This document shows, piece by piece, positions 9,801 to 15,787 of a DNA stretch of 64,000 nt. The notes under the pieces were generated by a model that searched no databases, had not been told where the DNA came from, and saw only the letters and a list, made by a program, of their open reading frames with translations. This stretch comes from Geothrix sp. SG200 (GTDB taxonomy: Bacteria; Acidobacteriota; Holophagae; Holophagales; Holophagaceae), in contig NZ_JAKZFR010000002.1 in NCBI RefSeq assembly GCF_022808935.1, positions 62,001-126,000 of the forward strand. Reading direction: 5' to 3'. A program made the translations under genes and the position numbers. Position 1 is the stretch's first letter. Each line of letters starts with the position of its first letter.

Positions 9801-10063
9801 GCTTCGGTGACCCCGTCGTACTGGGCGCTGAAGGCGATCCACTTGCCATCGGGGCTGAAGCGGGCCGCGGTCTCCACGCCGGGATGCGATGTCAGGCGGC
9901 GGGCCGCGCCGCCCTTGAGGGAGCCCAGCCAGAGGTCGCTTTCCCAGGTGAAGACCACGCGATCGCCATGCACATCCGGCGAGCTGACGAAGCGGGGCGC
10001 GCGGTCCTGGGCCACGAGGGCGCAGGCCACGAGAAGCACGGCGGAAGCACGGAAGCGCGGCAT
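6836..10063 (-). CDS. Tricorn-type protease with signal peptide
   Basis: A 1075-residue homologue of the archaeal tricorn protease. It starts MPRFRASAVLLVACALVAQ, a signal peptide, so it should work in the periplasm. Residues about 30-640 form PD40/WD40-like propeller blades ('FSPDGKWIAF', 'SPDGQRLAYSS', 'SPDGTKILFGD'). A C1 region, a PDZ domain (about 770-850) and an S41-type catalytic region follow. Catalytic residues line up with tricorn: Ser737-His738 (VSHTYVSGGD), nucleophile Ser964 (QNGSDGE) and Glu1022 (VENHGADPDL). It probably degrades peptides to short products. Start: ATG with GGAG 7 nt upstream, although the frame stays open further. The promoter candidate is at 10089-10094. Confidence 0.93.
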   Translation of the reverse strand: MPRFRASAVLLVACALVAQDRAPRFVSSPDVHGDRVVFTWESDLWLGSLKGGAARRLTSHPGVETAARFSPDGKWIAFSAQYDGVTEAYVMPAEGGTPKRLTWSGYASVQGWTPDSLQVVVKALGGYDRRPIERLFTVDLEGHEPAALAVPRAVQGTLSPDGQRLAYSSKGHVEYYWKRYKGGLHQDLWLADLKTGGFTKLTDYVGRNGAPIWADGKVLFESDRGADGITNLYAVDPATKAVEQLTDLKDFDVQQPSTDGRTVVFEQGGYLQALDLATKTVHAVPVTTASDGWKVARHPVNPKEWIQAMSLTGQTAVFEARGEVFLLPTDAAKPAKNLTQTPGVRERFPRLSPDGKRVAYFSDASGDYDLYVQPAEGGAAERIPTGLKTALYHLTWSPDGTKILFGDKSFAIYVMDVATKKLTKVDEFHDLKNDQFSWEVSDYTWAPDSQWVAYSVVEPSRNGRIILFNLATKQKVALTDGFYDCVNPAFDQDGSTLYFLSYSNFHTQLDPSQDNHIQSAPVQVMAVKLRAGDDKTSAVSSLSGASAFRIDVAGLSDRIAPLPVKPGNLFHLKAGRGIVGWDEVGGWDDNVVEEFYAPRGADKWKLHLYDASAKKDKEVVLNDAVSDWTFDAEGKRLLLRKGPNFHVGEAAAVFTSKALPEKLDLERMIMIADPRAEWRQIFEDTWRWYRDFFYDANMNGNDWNAIGAKFRAWLPELNSRQELNWLLSQMVGELCVSHTYVSGGDLGPAKLAPSPVHPGFLGADFKAENGVYRFTKVYGPTAYARDLKAPLADPAPKVKEGDYLLAIDGKPLKAPEAIESRLQVIKGQKVTLTVNAKPTLDGARIIEVEPVPNDGSLRYEHWVAGNIAAVDKASNGQLGYMHLTAMGDQNIGQFDKYWRAFRYKKGIVIDVRGNGGGWTEFFMIDKLERKQVGFNVLRGMGPFRYPGTASDGRYVFLTNEQNGSDGEAFLEHVKARKLGTIVGVPSWGGLVGIINTQLTLDGGRVEQSNNGFYGREGKWWVENHGADPDLTVENDPASLLQGHDRQLEVGIEALLKQLRDNPTPAFPAVPAYPKR

Positions 10064-10088
10064 CAAAGACTCCGGTGAAGGGTGGATC

Positions 10089-10094
10089 ACTATA
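10089..10094 (-). promoter_or_regulatory. Extended -10 element for the tricorn gene
   Basis: On the minus strand this reads TGTATAGT, a near-consensus -10 hexamer (TATAGT) with an upstream TG. It lies 25 nt before the ATG and upstream of the GGAG ribosome site. No good -35 is visible, which is acceptable for an extended -10 promoter. Confidence 0.4.
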
Positions 10095-10147
10095 CATCGC
10101 TTCACGAGGAGGGAGCGAGCCCCACGTGGACGAAGTCCCGAATCGCC

Positions 10148-10176
10148 TTGTGGCGCCTGGAAATCGATGCTAGGTT
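10148..10176 (+). promoter_or_regulatory. Candidate promoter of the ilvA leader
   Basis: TTGTGG (10148-10153), a 17-bp spacer ending in TGC, then TAGGTT (10171-10176). Transcription would begin near 10183, just ahead of the leader-peptide ribosome site (aacagg) and ATG at 10197. Both hexamers are weak matches, partly compensated by the TGn extension. Confidence 0.35.
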
Positions 10177-10196
10177 GACCTTCCAACAGGCTTTCC

Positions 10197-10265
10197 ATGT
10201 TCCACGCCGGTCCCGCCATCATTAGCGCCGCCAACGCGATCATTCCGTCGCGCGAGGGGGCATAG
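10197..10265 (+). CDS. ilvA leader peptide (attenuator)
   Basis: A 22-codon reading frame with start ATG, weak ribosome site (agg 6 nt upstream) and stop TAG. It holds two Ile-Ile pairs in the segment AIISAANAII, encoded ATC ATT (10218-10223) and ATC ATT (10239-10244). Four Ile codons in 22 directly upstream of threonine deaminase, the first committed enzyme of isoleucine synthesis, is the classic design of a ribosome-stalling leader. The last codons, GAG GGG GCA, include the G-run needed for the antiterminator. Confidence 0.75.
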   Translation: MFHAGPAIISAANAIIPSREGA

Positions 10266-10327
10266 GCCGGATCCGATCCACGATTCCAAGCCCCCCGCAC
10301 CGCAAGGTCGGGGGGCTCTTCTTTATT
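10256..10327 (+). promoter_or_regulatory. ilvA transcription attenuator: mutually exclusive antiterminator and terminator
   Basis: Terminator: agcccccc (10289-10296) pairs with ggggggct (10310-10317), continued by acc/ggt around a GCAA loop and followed by the T-rich tail cttctttatt. Antiterminator: gggggc (10256-10261), inside the leader-peptide frame, can pair with gccccc (10290-10295) and so destroy the terminator. A ribosome stalled on the Ile codons leaves 10256-10261 free (read-through); one that reaches the stop codon at 10263 covers it (termination). Confidence 0.75.
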
Positions 10328-10338
10328 CAGGAGTACCC

Positions 10339-11877
10339 ATGAGCCCAGACACGGTCCAGCCTCCCCAGGATCTCCTCGAGCGCATCCTCACGGCCCTGGT
10401 CTACGACGTGGCCATCGAGTCGCCCCTGGAGGCGGCGCCTCGGCTGTCGGGCCGGGTGGGCTGCCCCGTGTGGCTGAAGCGCGAGGACCTCCAGCCCGTG
10501 TTCTCCTTCAAGCTCCGGGGCGCCTACAACAAGATCGCCCAGCTTGAGCCCTCGGAGCGGGCCAAGGGGGTCATCGCCGCCTCCGCGGGCAACCACGCGC
10601 AGGGCGTGGCCCTGGCCGCCCGGAAGCTGGGGTGCGAGGCAGTGATCGTCATGCCCGTGACCACGCCCCGCATCAAGGTGGATGCTGTGCGGCGCCTGGG
10701 CGCGGAGGTCGTCCTCCACGGGGACTCCTTCGACCAGGCCTACGCCCACTCCCAGACCCTCATGGCTGCCGAGGGCAAGGTCTACATCCACCCCTACGAC
10801 GATCCCGACGTGATTGCGGGCCAGGGCACCATCGGCCTGGAGCTGCTGCGCCAGATGCCCCGGGGGCTGCGGGCGGTGTTCGTGCCCGTGGGCGGCGGAG
10901 GCCTCATCGCCGGCATCGCCGCCTACCTCAAGCGCCTCCGGCCGGAGATCCGGATCATCGGCGTGGAGCCCGCGGACGCGGACGCCATGACCCGCTCCCT
11001 GGCAGCGGGCCACCGGGTGAAGCTGGAGCGGGTGGGCCTCTTCGCGGACGGCGTGGCCGTCAGCCAGGTGGGCGCCCTGCCCTTCGAGCTCTGCCGGCAG
11101 CACGTGGACGAGATGGTGCGGGTGGACACCGACGAGATCTGCGCCGCCATCAAGGATGTCTTCGAGGAGACCCGGTCCATCCTGGAGCCCTCCGGGGCCC
11201 TGGCCCTGGCGGGGCTCAAGGCCTGGGCGGCCCACCAGGGTGCGGATCCCGACGGGGGAAACCTGGTGGCGATCCTCTCCGGCGCCAATGCCAACTTCGA
11301 CACCCTCCGCTTCGTGGCCGAACAGGCTGAACTGGGCGAGAAGCGGGAGGCCATTCTCGCCGTCACCATCCCAGAGCGGCCCGGCAGCTTCAAAGCCTTC
11401 TGCGAGCTCATCGGCGCCCGGTCCGTCACCGAGTTCAACTACCGCCTGGCGGATCCGGACCGGGCCCACATCTTCGTGGGGCTGCAGGTGGCGGACCGCT
11501 CGGAGATCGAACCGCTGCTGGCGCGCCTGCGGGCCGAAGGCTTGGAGGCCCGGGACCTGAGCGACAACGACATGGCCAAGTTCCACGTGCGCCACATGGT
11601 GGGGGGCCGCGCGCCCTCGGCCACCCACGAGCGGCTCTACCGCTTCGAGTTCCCCGAGCGGCCCGGCGCCCTGCTCCGCTTCCTGGAGCGCATGAGCCGC
11701 GGCTGGAACATCTCCCTCTTTCACTACCGCAACCACGGCGCCGACTACGGCCGCGTCCTGGCCGGCATCCAGGTCCCCCCCGAAGATCAGGCCGCCTTCC
11801 AGGCCTTCCTGGACGGCCTGGGCTACCAGTTCGTGGATGAAGGGGAGAACCCGGCGTACCGGCTGTTTTTGGGCTGA
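10339..11877 (+). CDS. ilvA: Threonine ammonia-lyase (threonine deaminase), biosynthetic
   Basis: A 512-residue PLP enzyme converting threonine to 2-oxobutanoate, the first step of isoleucine synthesis. Catalytic Lys58 lies in VFSFKLRGAYNK, the Gly-rich phosphate loop GGGGLIAGIAAY near residue 184. Two ACT-like regulatory regions follow: ILAVTIPERPGSFKAFCEL (about 335) and YRFEFPERPGALLRFLERM (about 433). This two-module tail is the long, isoleucine-inhibited form. ATG follows AGGAG with 5 nt spacing. It is monocistronic here, preceded by its own attenuator, and its 3' end faces the nested repeat region. Confidence 0.96.
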   Translation: MSPDTVQPPQDLLERILTALVYDVAIESPLEAAPRLSGRVGCPVWLKREDLQPVFSFKLRGAYNKIAQLEPSERAKGVIAASAGNHAQGVALAARKLGCEAVIVMPVTTPRIKVDAVRRLGAEVVLHGDSFDQAYAHSQTLMAAEGKVYIHPYDDPDVIAGQGTIGLELLRQMPRGLRAVFVPVGGGGLIAGIAAYLKRLRPEIRIIGVEPADADAMTRSLAAGHRVKLERVGLFADGVAVSQVGALPFELCRQHVDEMVRVDTDEICAAIKDVFEETRSILEPSGALALAGLKAWAAHQGADPDGGNLVAILSGANANFDTLRFVAEQAELGEKREAILAVTIPERPGSFKAFCELIGARSVTEFNYRLADPDRAHIFVGLQVADRSEIEPLLARLRAEGLEARDLSDNDMAKFHVRHMVGGRAPSATHERLYRFEFPERPGALLRFLERMSRGWNISLFHYRNHGADYGRVLAGIQVPPEDQAAFQAFLDGLGYQFVDEGENPAYRLFLG

Positions 11878-11901
11878 GCCTGAGGTCTATCTCAATACGA
11901 A

Positions 11902-12285
11902 GAGGAAAGGATTCACCGCCAAGGGCACCAAGAATACTCCTACCTGATTATCGGGAAGAGTCACCCTGAAAGATCAAACCGCGAATAACGCGAATGGGCG
12001 CGAAACGCGGCGAGGATGGGCCGCCTGGGCCTTCGGCCCCCAGTCGCGCGGTGCGCGGCTGGCCACGCGCAGGGCGGGCATGCCAGCTCTTGAAGGCTGT
12101 CGGGCCCGCCCTGCGTGTAGAGGCGGAAGCTCGGTCGTTCGCCATTCGTGCGCCCGCAGGGCGATTCGCGTCATTCGCGGTTACCTGCTTTTCAGGCTGA
12201 GTGAGGCCGATAGCCCAGTACTCGTATTTTAAGTGTGCGTTTACAGCTCTTGGGTCCTTGGCGACTTGGCGGAGATCATTTTCTC
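11902..12285. repeat. Outer 'ccaag' inverted-repeat element carrying another element inside it
   Basis: This fills nearly the whole 430-bp gap between ilvA and rsmE. The left arm (11902-11934) contains gattcaccgccaagggcacc; the right arm (12248-12285) is its approximate inverse complement, tcttgggtccttggcgactt onward. Flanking bases also pair (gaggaaa and ttttctc). Between the arms lies a complete second element at 11961-12200. I see no gene in this region. Confidence 0.65.
11961..12200. repeat. Inner 'cgcgaat' inverted-repeat element
   Basis: The left arm (11961 to about 12005) runs cctgaaa, then accgcgaataacgcgaatgg and more. The right arm (about 12140-12200) is its inverse complement, gattcgcgtcattcgcggtt then ttttcagg. 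Word spacing is about 10 bp. The interior carries a 15-bp stem, acgcgcagggcgggc (12065-12079) with gcccgccctgcgtgt (12104-12118), one mismatch. It sits wholly within the element at 11902-12285. Confidence 0.7.
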
Positions 12286-12307
12286 AAACGTACGTTCTCA
12301 AGCCAGA

Positions 12308-13015
12308 TCAGAACAGCTTTCCCACCAGCGCCGCCAGGGCGGTCTCGGTGCGGAGGATGCGGGGGCCGAGGTCCAGGGGCTTCAGGCCGGCCTTGAGGAG
12401 GCTCTGCACTTCGGCCTCCACCCAGCCGCCCTCGGGGCCGATGGCGAGGGTGACGGGGGCCGCCAGCACCTTCGGCGCAGTGGCGCCGGTTCCGGGATGC
12501 GCCATGAGGCCCGTGCCGCCCGCCAGCAGATCGGGCAGCTCGTCCTCTACGAAGGGGCGGAAGAGCCGCGCCAAGCGCAACTCCGGCAGCACCGTGTCCT
12601 TGGCCTGCTCCAGGCCCAGGATCAGCTGCTCGCGCAGGTTCTCGGGCTTCATCCTGGGGCTGGCCCAGTAGGCCTTCTCCACCTTCCAGGCGTTGAGCAG
12701 CACGATCCGCGCCGCGCCCAGGCTGGCGGCGGCCGCCACCACGCGGTTCAGGACTTTGGGTCGAGGCACCGCGACGAGCAGGTTCAGCGGCAGCTTGGGC
12801 GGCGGCGCCTGGTCCAAGGTCAGCTCCAGCTCCAGGACCTCGCCGTCCAGGCGCAGCACCCGGCCCCGGCCCATCTTCCCGTTCAGCAGGCCCACGGCCA
12901 GCTCGGCGCCAACACCGGCACGATGGACCTCGCGGACATGGGCCAGGCGCCGACCCGCGAGGCGGGCCCGATCCGGGGCCACCATGTCCTCCGGCAGCAG
13001 CAGCACCAGGTTCAA
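12308..13015 (-). CDS. rsmE: 16S rRNA (uracil-1498-N3)-methyltransferase
   Basis: A 235-residue SPOUT-family methyltransferase that methylates U1498 of 16S rRNA with SAM. The C-terminal knot motif LAIGPEGGWVEAEV and the following LGPRILRTETA segment are diagnostic, and an N-terminal PUA-like part (RRLAHVREVHRAGVGAEL) is present. The likely start is TTG at 13013-13015, overlapping the TGA of the upstream acetyltransferase gene as TTGA; this gives the normal N-terminus MNLVLLLPEDM. An ATG ten codons later would truncate the domain. It is the last gene of a tfoX-like/GNAT/rsmE operon. Confidence 0.93.
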   Translation of the reverse strand: MNLVLLLPEDMVAPDRARLAGRRLAHVREVHRAGVGAELAVGLLNGKMGRGRVLRLDGEVLELELTLDQAPPPKLPLNLLVAVPRPKVLNRVVAAAASLGAARIVLLNAWKVEKAYWASPRMKPENLREQLILGLEQAKDTVLPELRLARLFRPFVEDELPDLLAGGTGLMAHPGTGATAPKVLAAPVTLAIGPEGGWVEAEVQSLLKAGLKPLDLGPRILRTETALAALVGKLF

Positions 13016-13545
13016 GGCAGGTCCCGGCCCAGGTCCAGGGCCAGGATCAGGTCGCGGTCGACCTGGTTCCCGATCTGGAAGACATGGTCGCCGACTTCGC
13101 GGAAGCCGCTGCGGGCGTAGAAAGCCAGGGCCTTGTGGTTGTTCTCCCAGACACCCAGCCAGAGGACGTCCGCGCCCCAGGCTTGCGCCATCTCCACCGC
13201 CTCCGCCATCAGGGCCGCGCCGCGGCCCCCGTCCTGGGCCGCGCGCAGCACATAGATGCGCTGCAGCTCCACCGGACGCTCGCCGGGGACACCCGGCTCC
13301 CGGTGGCCCAGGCGCAGCTGGAGGAAGCCCATGGGCACACCCTCGACCTCCAGGATCCTGGCGGGCCGGGCCGGATCCTCCAGCTCGGCCTGCTGGATGG
13401 CCTCACCGTAGGCGGTCGCCAGGAAAGCCTCCAGGTCCGGGCCGGAGGTGTGCTGTTCGAAGGTCTCGCGGAAGGTGCGGGTCGCGAGGTCGGCAAGGAT
13501 GGCGGCGTCTTCCGGGGTGGCGGGTCGGATGGCGATGGCAGGCAT
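13012..13545 (-). CDS. GNAT-family N-acetyltransferase
   Basis: A 177-residue single-domain acetyltransferase. The acetyl-CoA binding region is RIYVLRAAQDGGRGAALM followed by WLGVWENNHKALAFYARSGF, close in layout to PaiA/RimI-like enzymes with the NxxAxxFY motif. The substrate (small amine or protein N-terminus) cannot be told from sequence. It starts 5 bp after the end of the tfoX-like gene and its stop overlaps the rsmE start, so translation is coupled along the operon. No ribosome site is visible of its own. Confidence 0.88.
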   Translation of the reverse strand: MPAIAIRPATPEDAAILADLATRTFRETFEQHTSGPDLEAFLATAYGEAIQQAELEDPARPARILEVEGVPMGFLQLRLGHREPGVPGERPVELQRIYVLRAAQDGGRGAALMAEAVEMAQAWGADVLWLGVWENNHKALAFYARSGFREVGDHVFQIGNQVDRDLILALDLGRDLP

Positions 13546-13550
13546 GGACG

Positions 13551-13907
13551 CTAATTTCGCTTGGGGTTGGAGCGGGGGCTCGTCTTGGCGCGGGCGGCCA
13601 CGGCGATGGCCTTGGCCATCCAGACCGCGAGCTGGTCCGGGTCCTCCAGCACCTCGACAGGCAGCTCGTAGTACTGCATGGGCCGCGCGGGATCGCCGAA
13701 GGGCATGAAGGGCCCCATGCCGGCGGCCTCGAAGTCGGGGCGGTTCGTGTCGTCCGCCTTGAAGTAGAGCGTGTCCTCCGCGGCCAGGGCGAAGGCGCGT
13801 CCGTCGGCGAAGAAGCAGAGACCGCCGAACATCCGCCGGGAGTCCACGGGGCGGATCCGCCCCATCTGCTCCAGGAGGTATGTGCGGTAGCTCACGGAAA
13901 CGGCCAT
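13551..13907 (-). CDS. TfoX N-terminal-domain protein
   Basis: A 118-residue protein matching the TfoX/Sxy N-terminal domain: SRRMFGGLCFFADGRAFALA followed by DTLYFKADD and PMQYYELPVEV. The full-length TfoX C-terminal domain is absent, as in many small members of unknown role, so a competence function should not be assumed. The tail is basic and lysine/arginine-rich. Start: ATG at 13905-13907, with AGGAGAG about 12 nt upstream, somewhat long. First gene of the operon with the acetyltransferase and rsmE; divergent from the phosphotransbutyrylase gene. Confidence 0.87.
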   Translation of the reverse strand: MAVSVSYRTYLLEQMGRIRPVDSRRMFGGLCFFADGRAFALAAEDTLYFKADDTNRPDFEAAGMGPFMPFGDPARPMQYYELPVEVLEDPDQLAVWMAKAIAVAARAKTSPRSNPKRN

Positions 13908-13968
13908 GGCGACATGGTACTCTCCTCGCGGCACCGCCGGGACGCCCGGCGTTTTCACAGGATCCCCC

Positions 13969-14871
13969 ATGCGGATCAACACCCTAGACGATCTCCTCCG
14001 CGCCGTGAAGGACCGCCCCCGCAAGCGCCTGGTGGTGGCCTGGGCCAATGACGCCCACACCCTGGAGGCCGTGAACGCCGCCGTGGAAGCCGGATTGGTG
14101 GAGGCCATCCTCGTGGGCGACGAACCCGTGATGGTGAAGGTCTGCGGCGAACAGGGCATGGCGAAGGAGCGCTTCCGCATGGTCCACGCCGCCTCGGACA
14201 CCGAGGCCGCGGACAAGGCTGTGGCCATGGTGCGCTTCGGCGAGGCGGACCTGCTGATGAAGGGCCTGCTCAGCACCGAGAAGTACATGAAGGCCATCCT
14301 GAACAAGGACCAGGGTCTGCTGGACCCCGGCGCCATCCTCAGCCACGTGACCGTGATGGAGCACCCGGGCCATCCCAAGCTGCTCATCGCCGGCGACGTG
14401 GCCGTGATCCCCGAACCGGAGTTCAAGGAAAAGGTGGCCATCCTCGGCTACCTGGTGCGGACCGCGAAGGCCCTGGGCGTCGAGATCCCCAAGGTGGCCG
14501 TGCTGGCCGCCTCCGAGCAGGTGCAGCCGAAGATGCGCGCCAGCGCCGAGGCCGCCCTGCTCTCCAAGATGGCTGACCGCGGCCAGATCAAAGGGGCCCT
14601 CGTCGACGGGCCCATGGCCCTGGACGGCGCCATCGACCCTGAATCCGCGCGCATCAAGGGCATGACCGGCCCCGTGGCGGGCGACGCAGACTGCCTGCTC
14701 TTCCCCAACCTGGAGGCCGGCAACACCTTCTACAAGGCCGGCACCAAGCTGGGCGGCGCGGAGATCGCCGCCGTCGTGGCCGGAGCCCGGGTCCCCTGCG
14801 TGCTCAGCAGCCGGGGCGACACCGCCAAGACCAAGCTCAGCTCCATCGCCCTGGCGGCCCTGCTGGCTTAA
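13969..14871 (+). CDS. ptb: Phosphate butyryltransferase-like phosphotransacylase
   Basis: A 300-residue PTA/PTB-family enzyme that swaps CoA for phosphate on short acyl-CoAs (butyryl-CoA to butyryl phosphate). Hallmarks are LLMKGLLSTEKYMKAILNK, LSHVTVMEHPGHPKLLI and the C-terminal KLGGAEIAAVVAGARVPCVL. It is Ptb-like rather than acetyl-specific Pta by length and by these motifs. ATG at 13969 follows AGGATC. The partner kinase is probably the fused enzyme encoded convergently at 15788-17995, which carries its own phosphotransacylase domain, so this genome has two such activities within 4 kb. Confidence 0.9.
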   Translation: MRINTLDDLLRAVKDRPRKRLVVAWANDAHTLEAVNAAVEAGLVEAILVGDEPVMVKVCGEQGMAKERFRMVHAASDTEAADKAVAMVRFGEADLLMKGLLSTEKYMKAILNKDQGLLDPGAILSHVTVMEHPGHPKLLIAGDVAVIPEPEFKEKVAILGYLVRTAKALGVEIPKVAVLAASEQVQPKMRASAEAALLSKMADRGQIKGALVDGPMALDGAIDPESARIKGMTGPVAGDADCLLFPNLEAGNTFYKAGTKLGGAEIAAVVAGARVPCVLSSRGDTAKTKLSSIALAALLA

Positions 14872-14876
14872 AGCAC

Positions 14877-15731
14877 CTACTTCTTCTCGACGTTCAGCTC
14901 CGAGAAGGTCATGAGGATCTGCTGCTTGTTCGCGCTCCCCATCCAGACGCTGAGGTCCAGGGCCACAGGGAGCGGAAGGTCCTGGACGGCCTTGTTCGTG
15001 ATCAGGACCTTCAGGCGCAGGGAGGAGTCCGCGGACACGTAGTCGCCGTCGTAGCTGGCCAGCACCAGCCCGCCTGGCTGGCGCTCGAAGGTGGGCCGGA
15101 TGGAGGAGTCGAAGGCCGGACTCTTCACCTTCATCTCGGTGATGGTGAACGTCCGGTCCATCTGGAGGTGCACCTTGACATCCCCCGTCTCCTCCCAGTC
15201 CACGAGGTAATGGGAGCCCGCATCCATCACCCGGGCGGAACCGCCTGCGGGCGGGAACGGGGTGTTCACCATGAAGGGAGCCCAGGTCTGGAAGAAGCCC
15301 GTGAGGGTCTGCTCCATGCCGCTGTACACCTGGTTCAACCCGGCCGTGGTCTGGGGATTCGGGCTGTCCACGGTGTTGTGCGAGACCTGGGCATCGCCCT
15401 GGGGGCCCACCCGCACGTCGAACCGGACCTTCGCGAAGAGGTCCATGGCCGCCTTGTAGCCCTCCGGATTCGCCTTCGCCTGTTCCGCCAGCATGGCGGC
15501 CCAATCCGGCGTCGCGACAAAGCGGTAGCGGTTGAAGCCCTTCCCGGCCAGGTTCACGTAGGCAGCACGGGCCTTCTGGAGCACGCCTTCGGGGTCGGGC
15601 ACGGCCTTGGGTGCCGGTGCTTTTGGCGCCGCTTTGGGGGGCGCGGCCAGGAGCACGGGTCCCCAGGCCGCCGGTCCGAGTCCGGCCGAGGCGAGGAGGA
15701 GGATCGGGGCAACACGGCGACGGTGGCTCAA
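14877..15731 (-). CDS. Exported protein of unknown function
   Basis: A 284-residue protein with an N-terminal signal sequence (MSHRRRVAPILLLASAGLGP) followed by an Ala/Pro/Lys-rich linker (PPKAAPKAPAPKAVPDP) and a single beta-rich domain. The body resembles an outer-membrane lipoprotein carrier-like fold in its alternating beta pattern (VRFDVRVGPQGDAQVSH, VKVHLQMDRTFTITEMKV), but I cannot assign a family. No cysteine follows the signal peptide, so it is probably periplasmic and not a lipoprotein. It ends 5 bp from the convergent ptb gene and lies downstream of the fused kinase gene. Confidence 0.75.
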   Translation of the reverse strand: MSHRRRVAPILLLASAGLGPAAWGPVLLAAPPKAAPKAPAPKAVPDPEGVLQKARAAYVNLAGKGFNRYRFVATPDWAAMLAEQAKANPEGYKAAMDLFAKVRFDVRVGPQGDAQVSHNTVDSPNPQTTAGLNQVYSGMEQTLTGFFQTWAPFMVNTPFPPAGGSARVMDAGSHYLVDWEETGDVKVHLQMDRTFTITEMKVKSPAFDSSIRPTFERQPGGLVLASYDGDYVSADSSLRLKVLITNKAVQDLPLPVALDLSVWMGSANKQQILMTFSELNVEKK

Positions 15732-15787
15732 GGGGCCCTCCGGAAGGTCAGGTTTCGACGATGGATGGCCCCAGTCTAAGGGCGTTC

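Noticed and set aside
7793-10078. A 761-codon plus-strand frame opposite the tricorn gene, and similar frames at 16292-18304 and 20496-22481
   Set aside because: All are antisense shadows of strongly supported genes, without ribosome sites or recognisable motifs.
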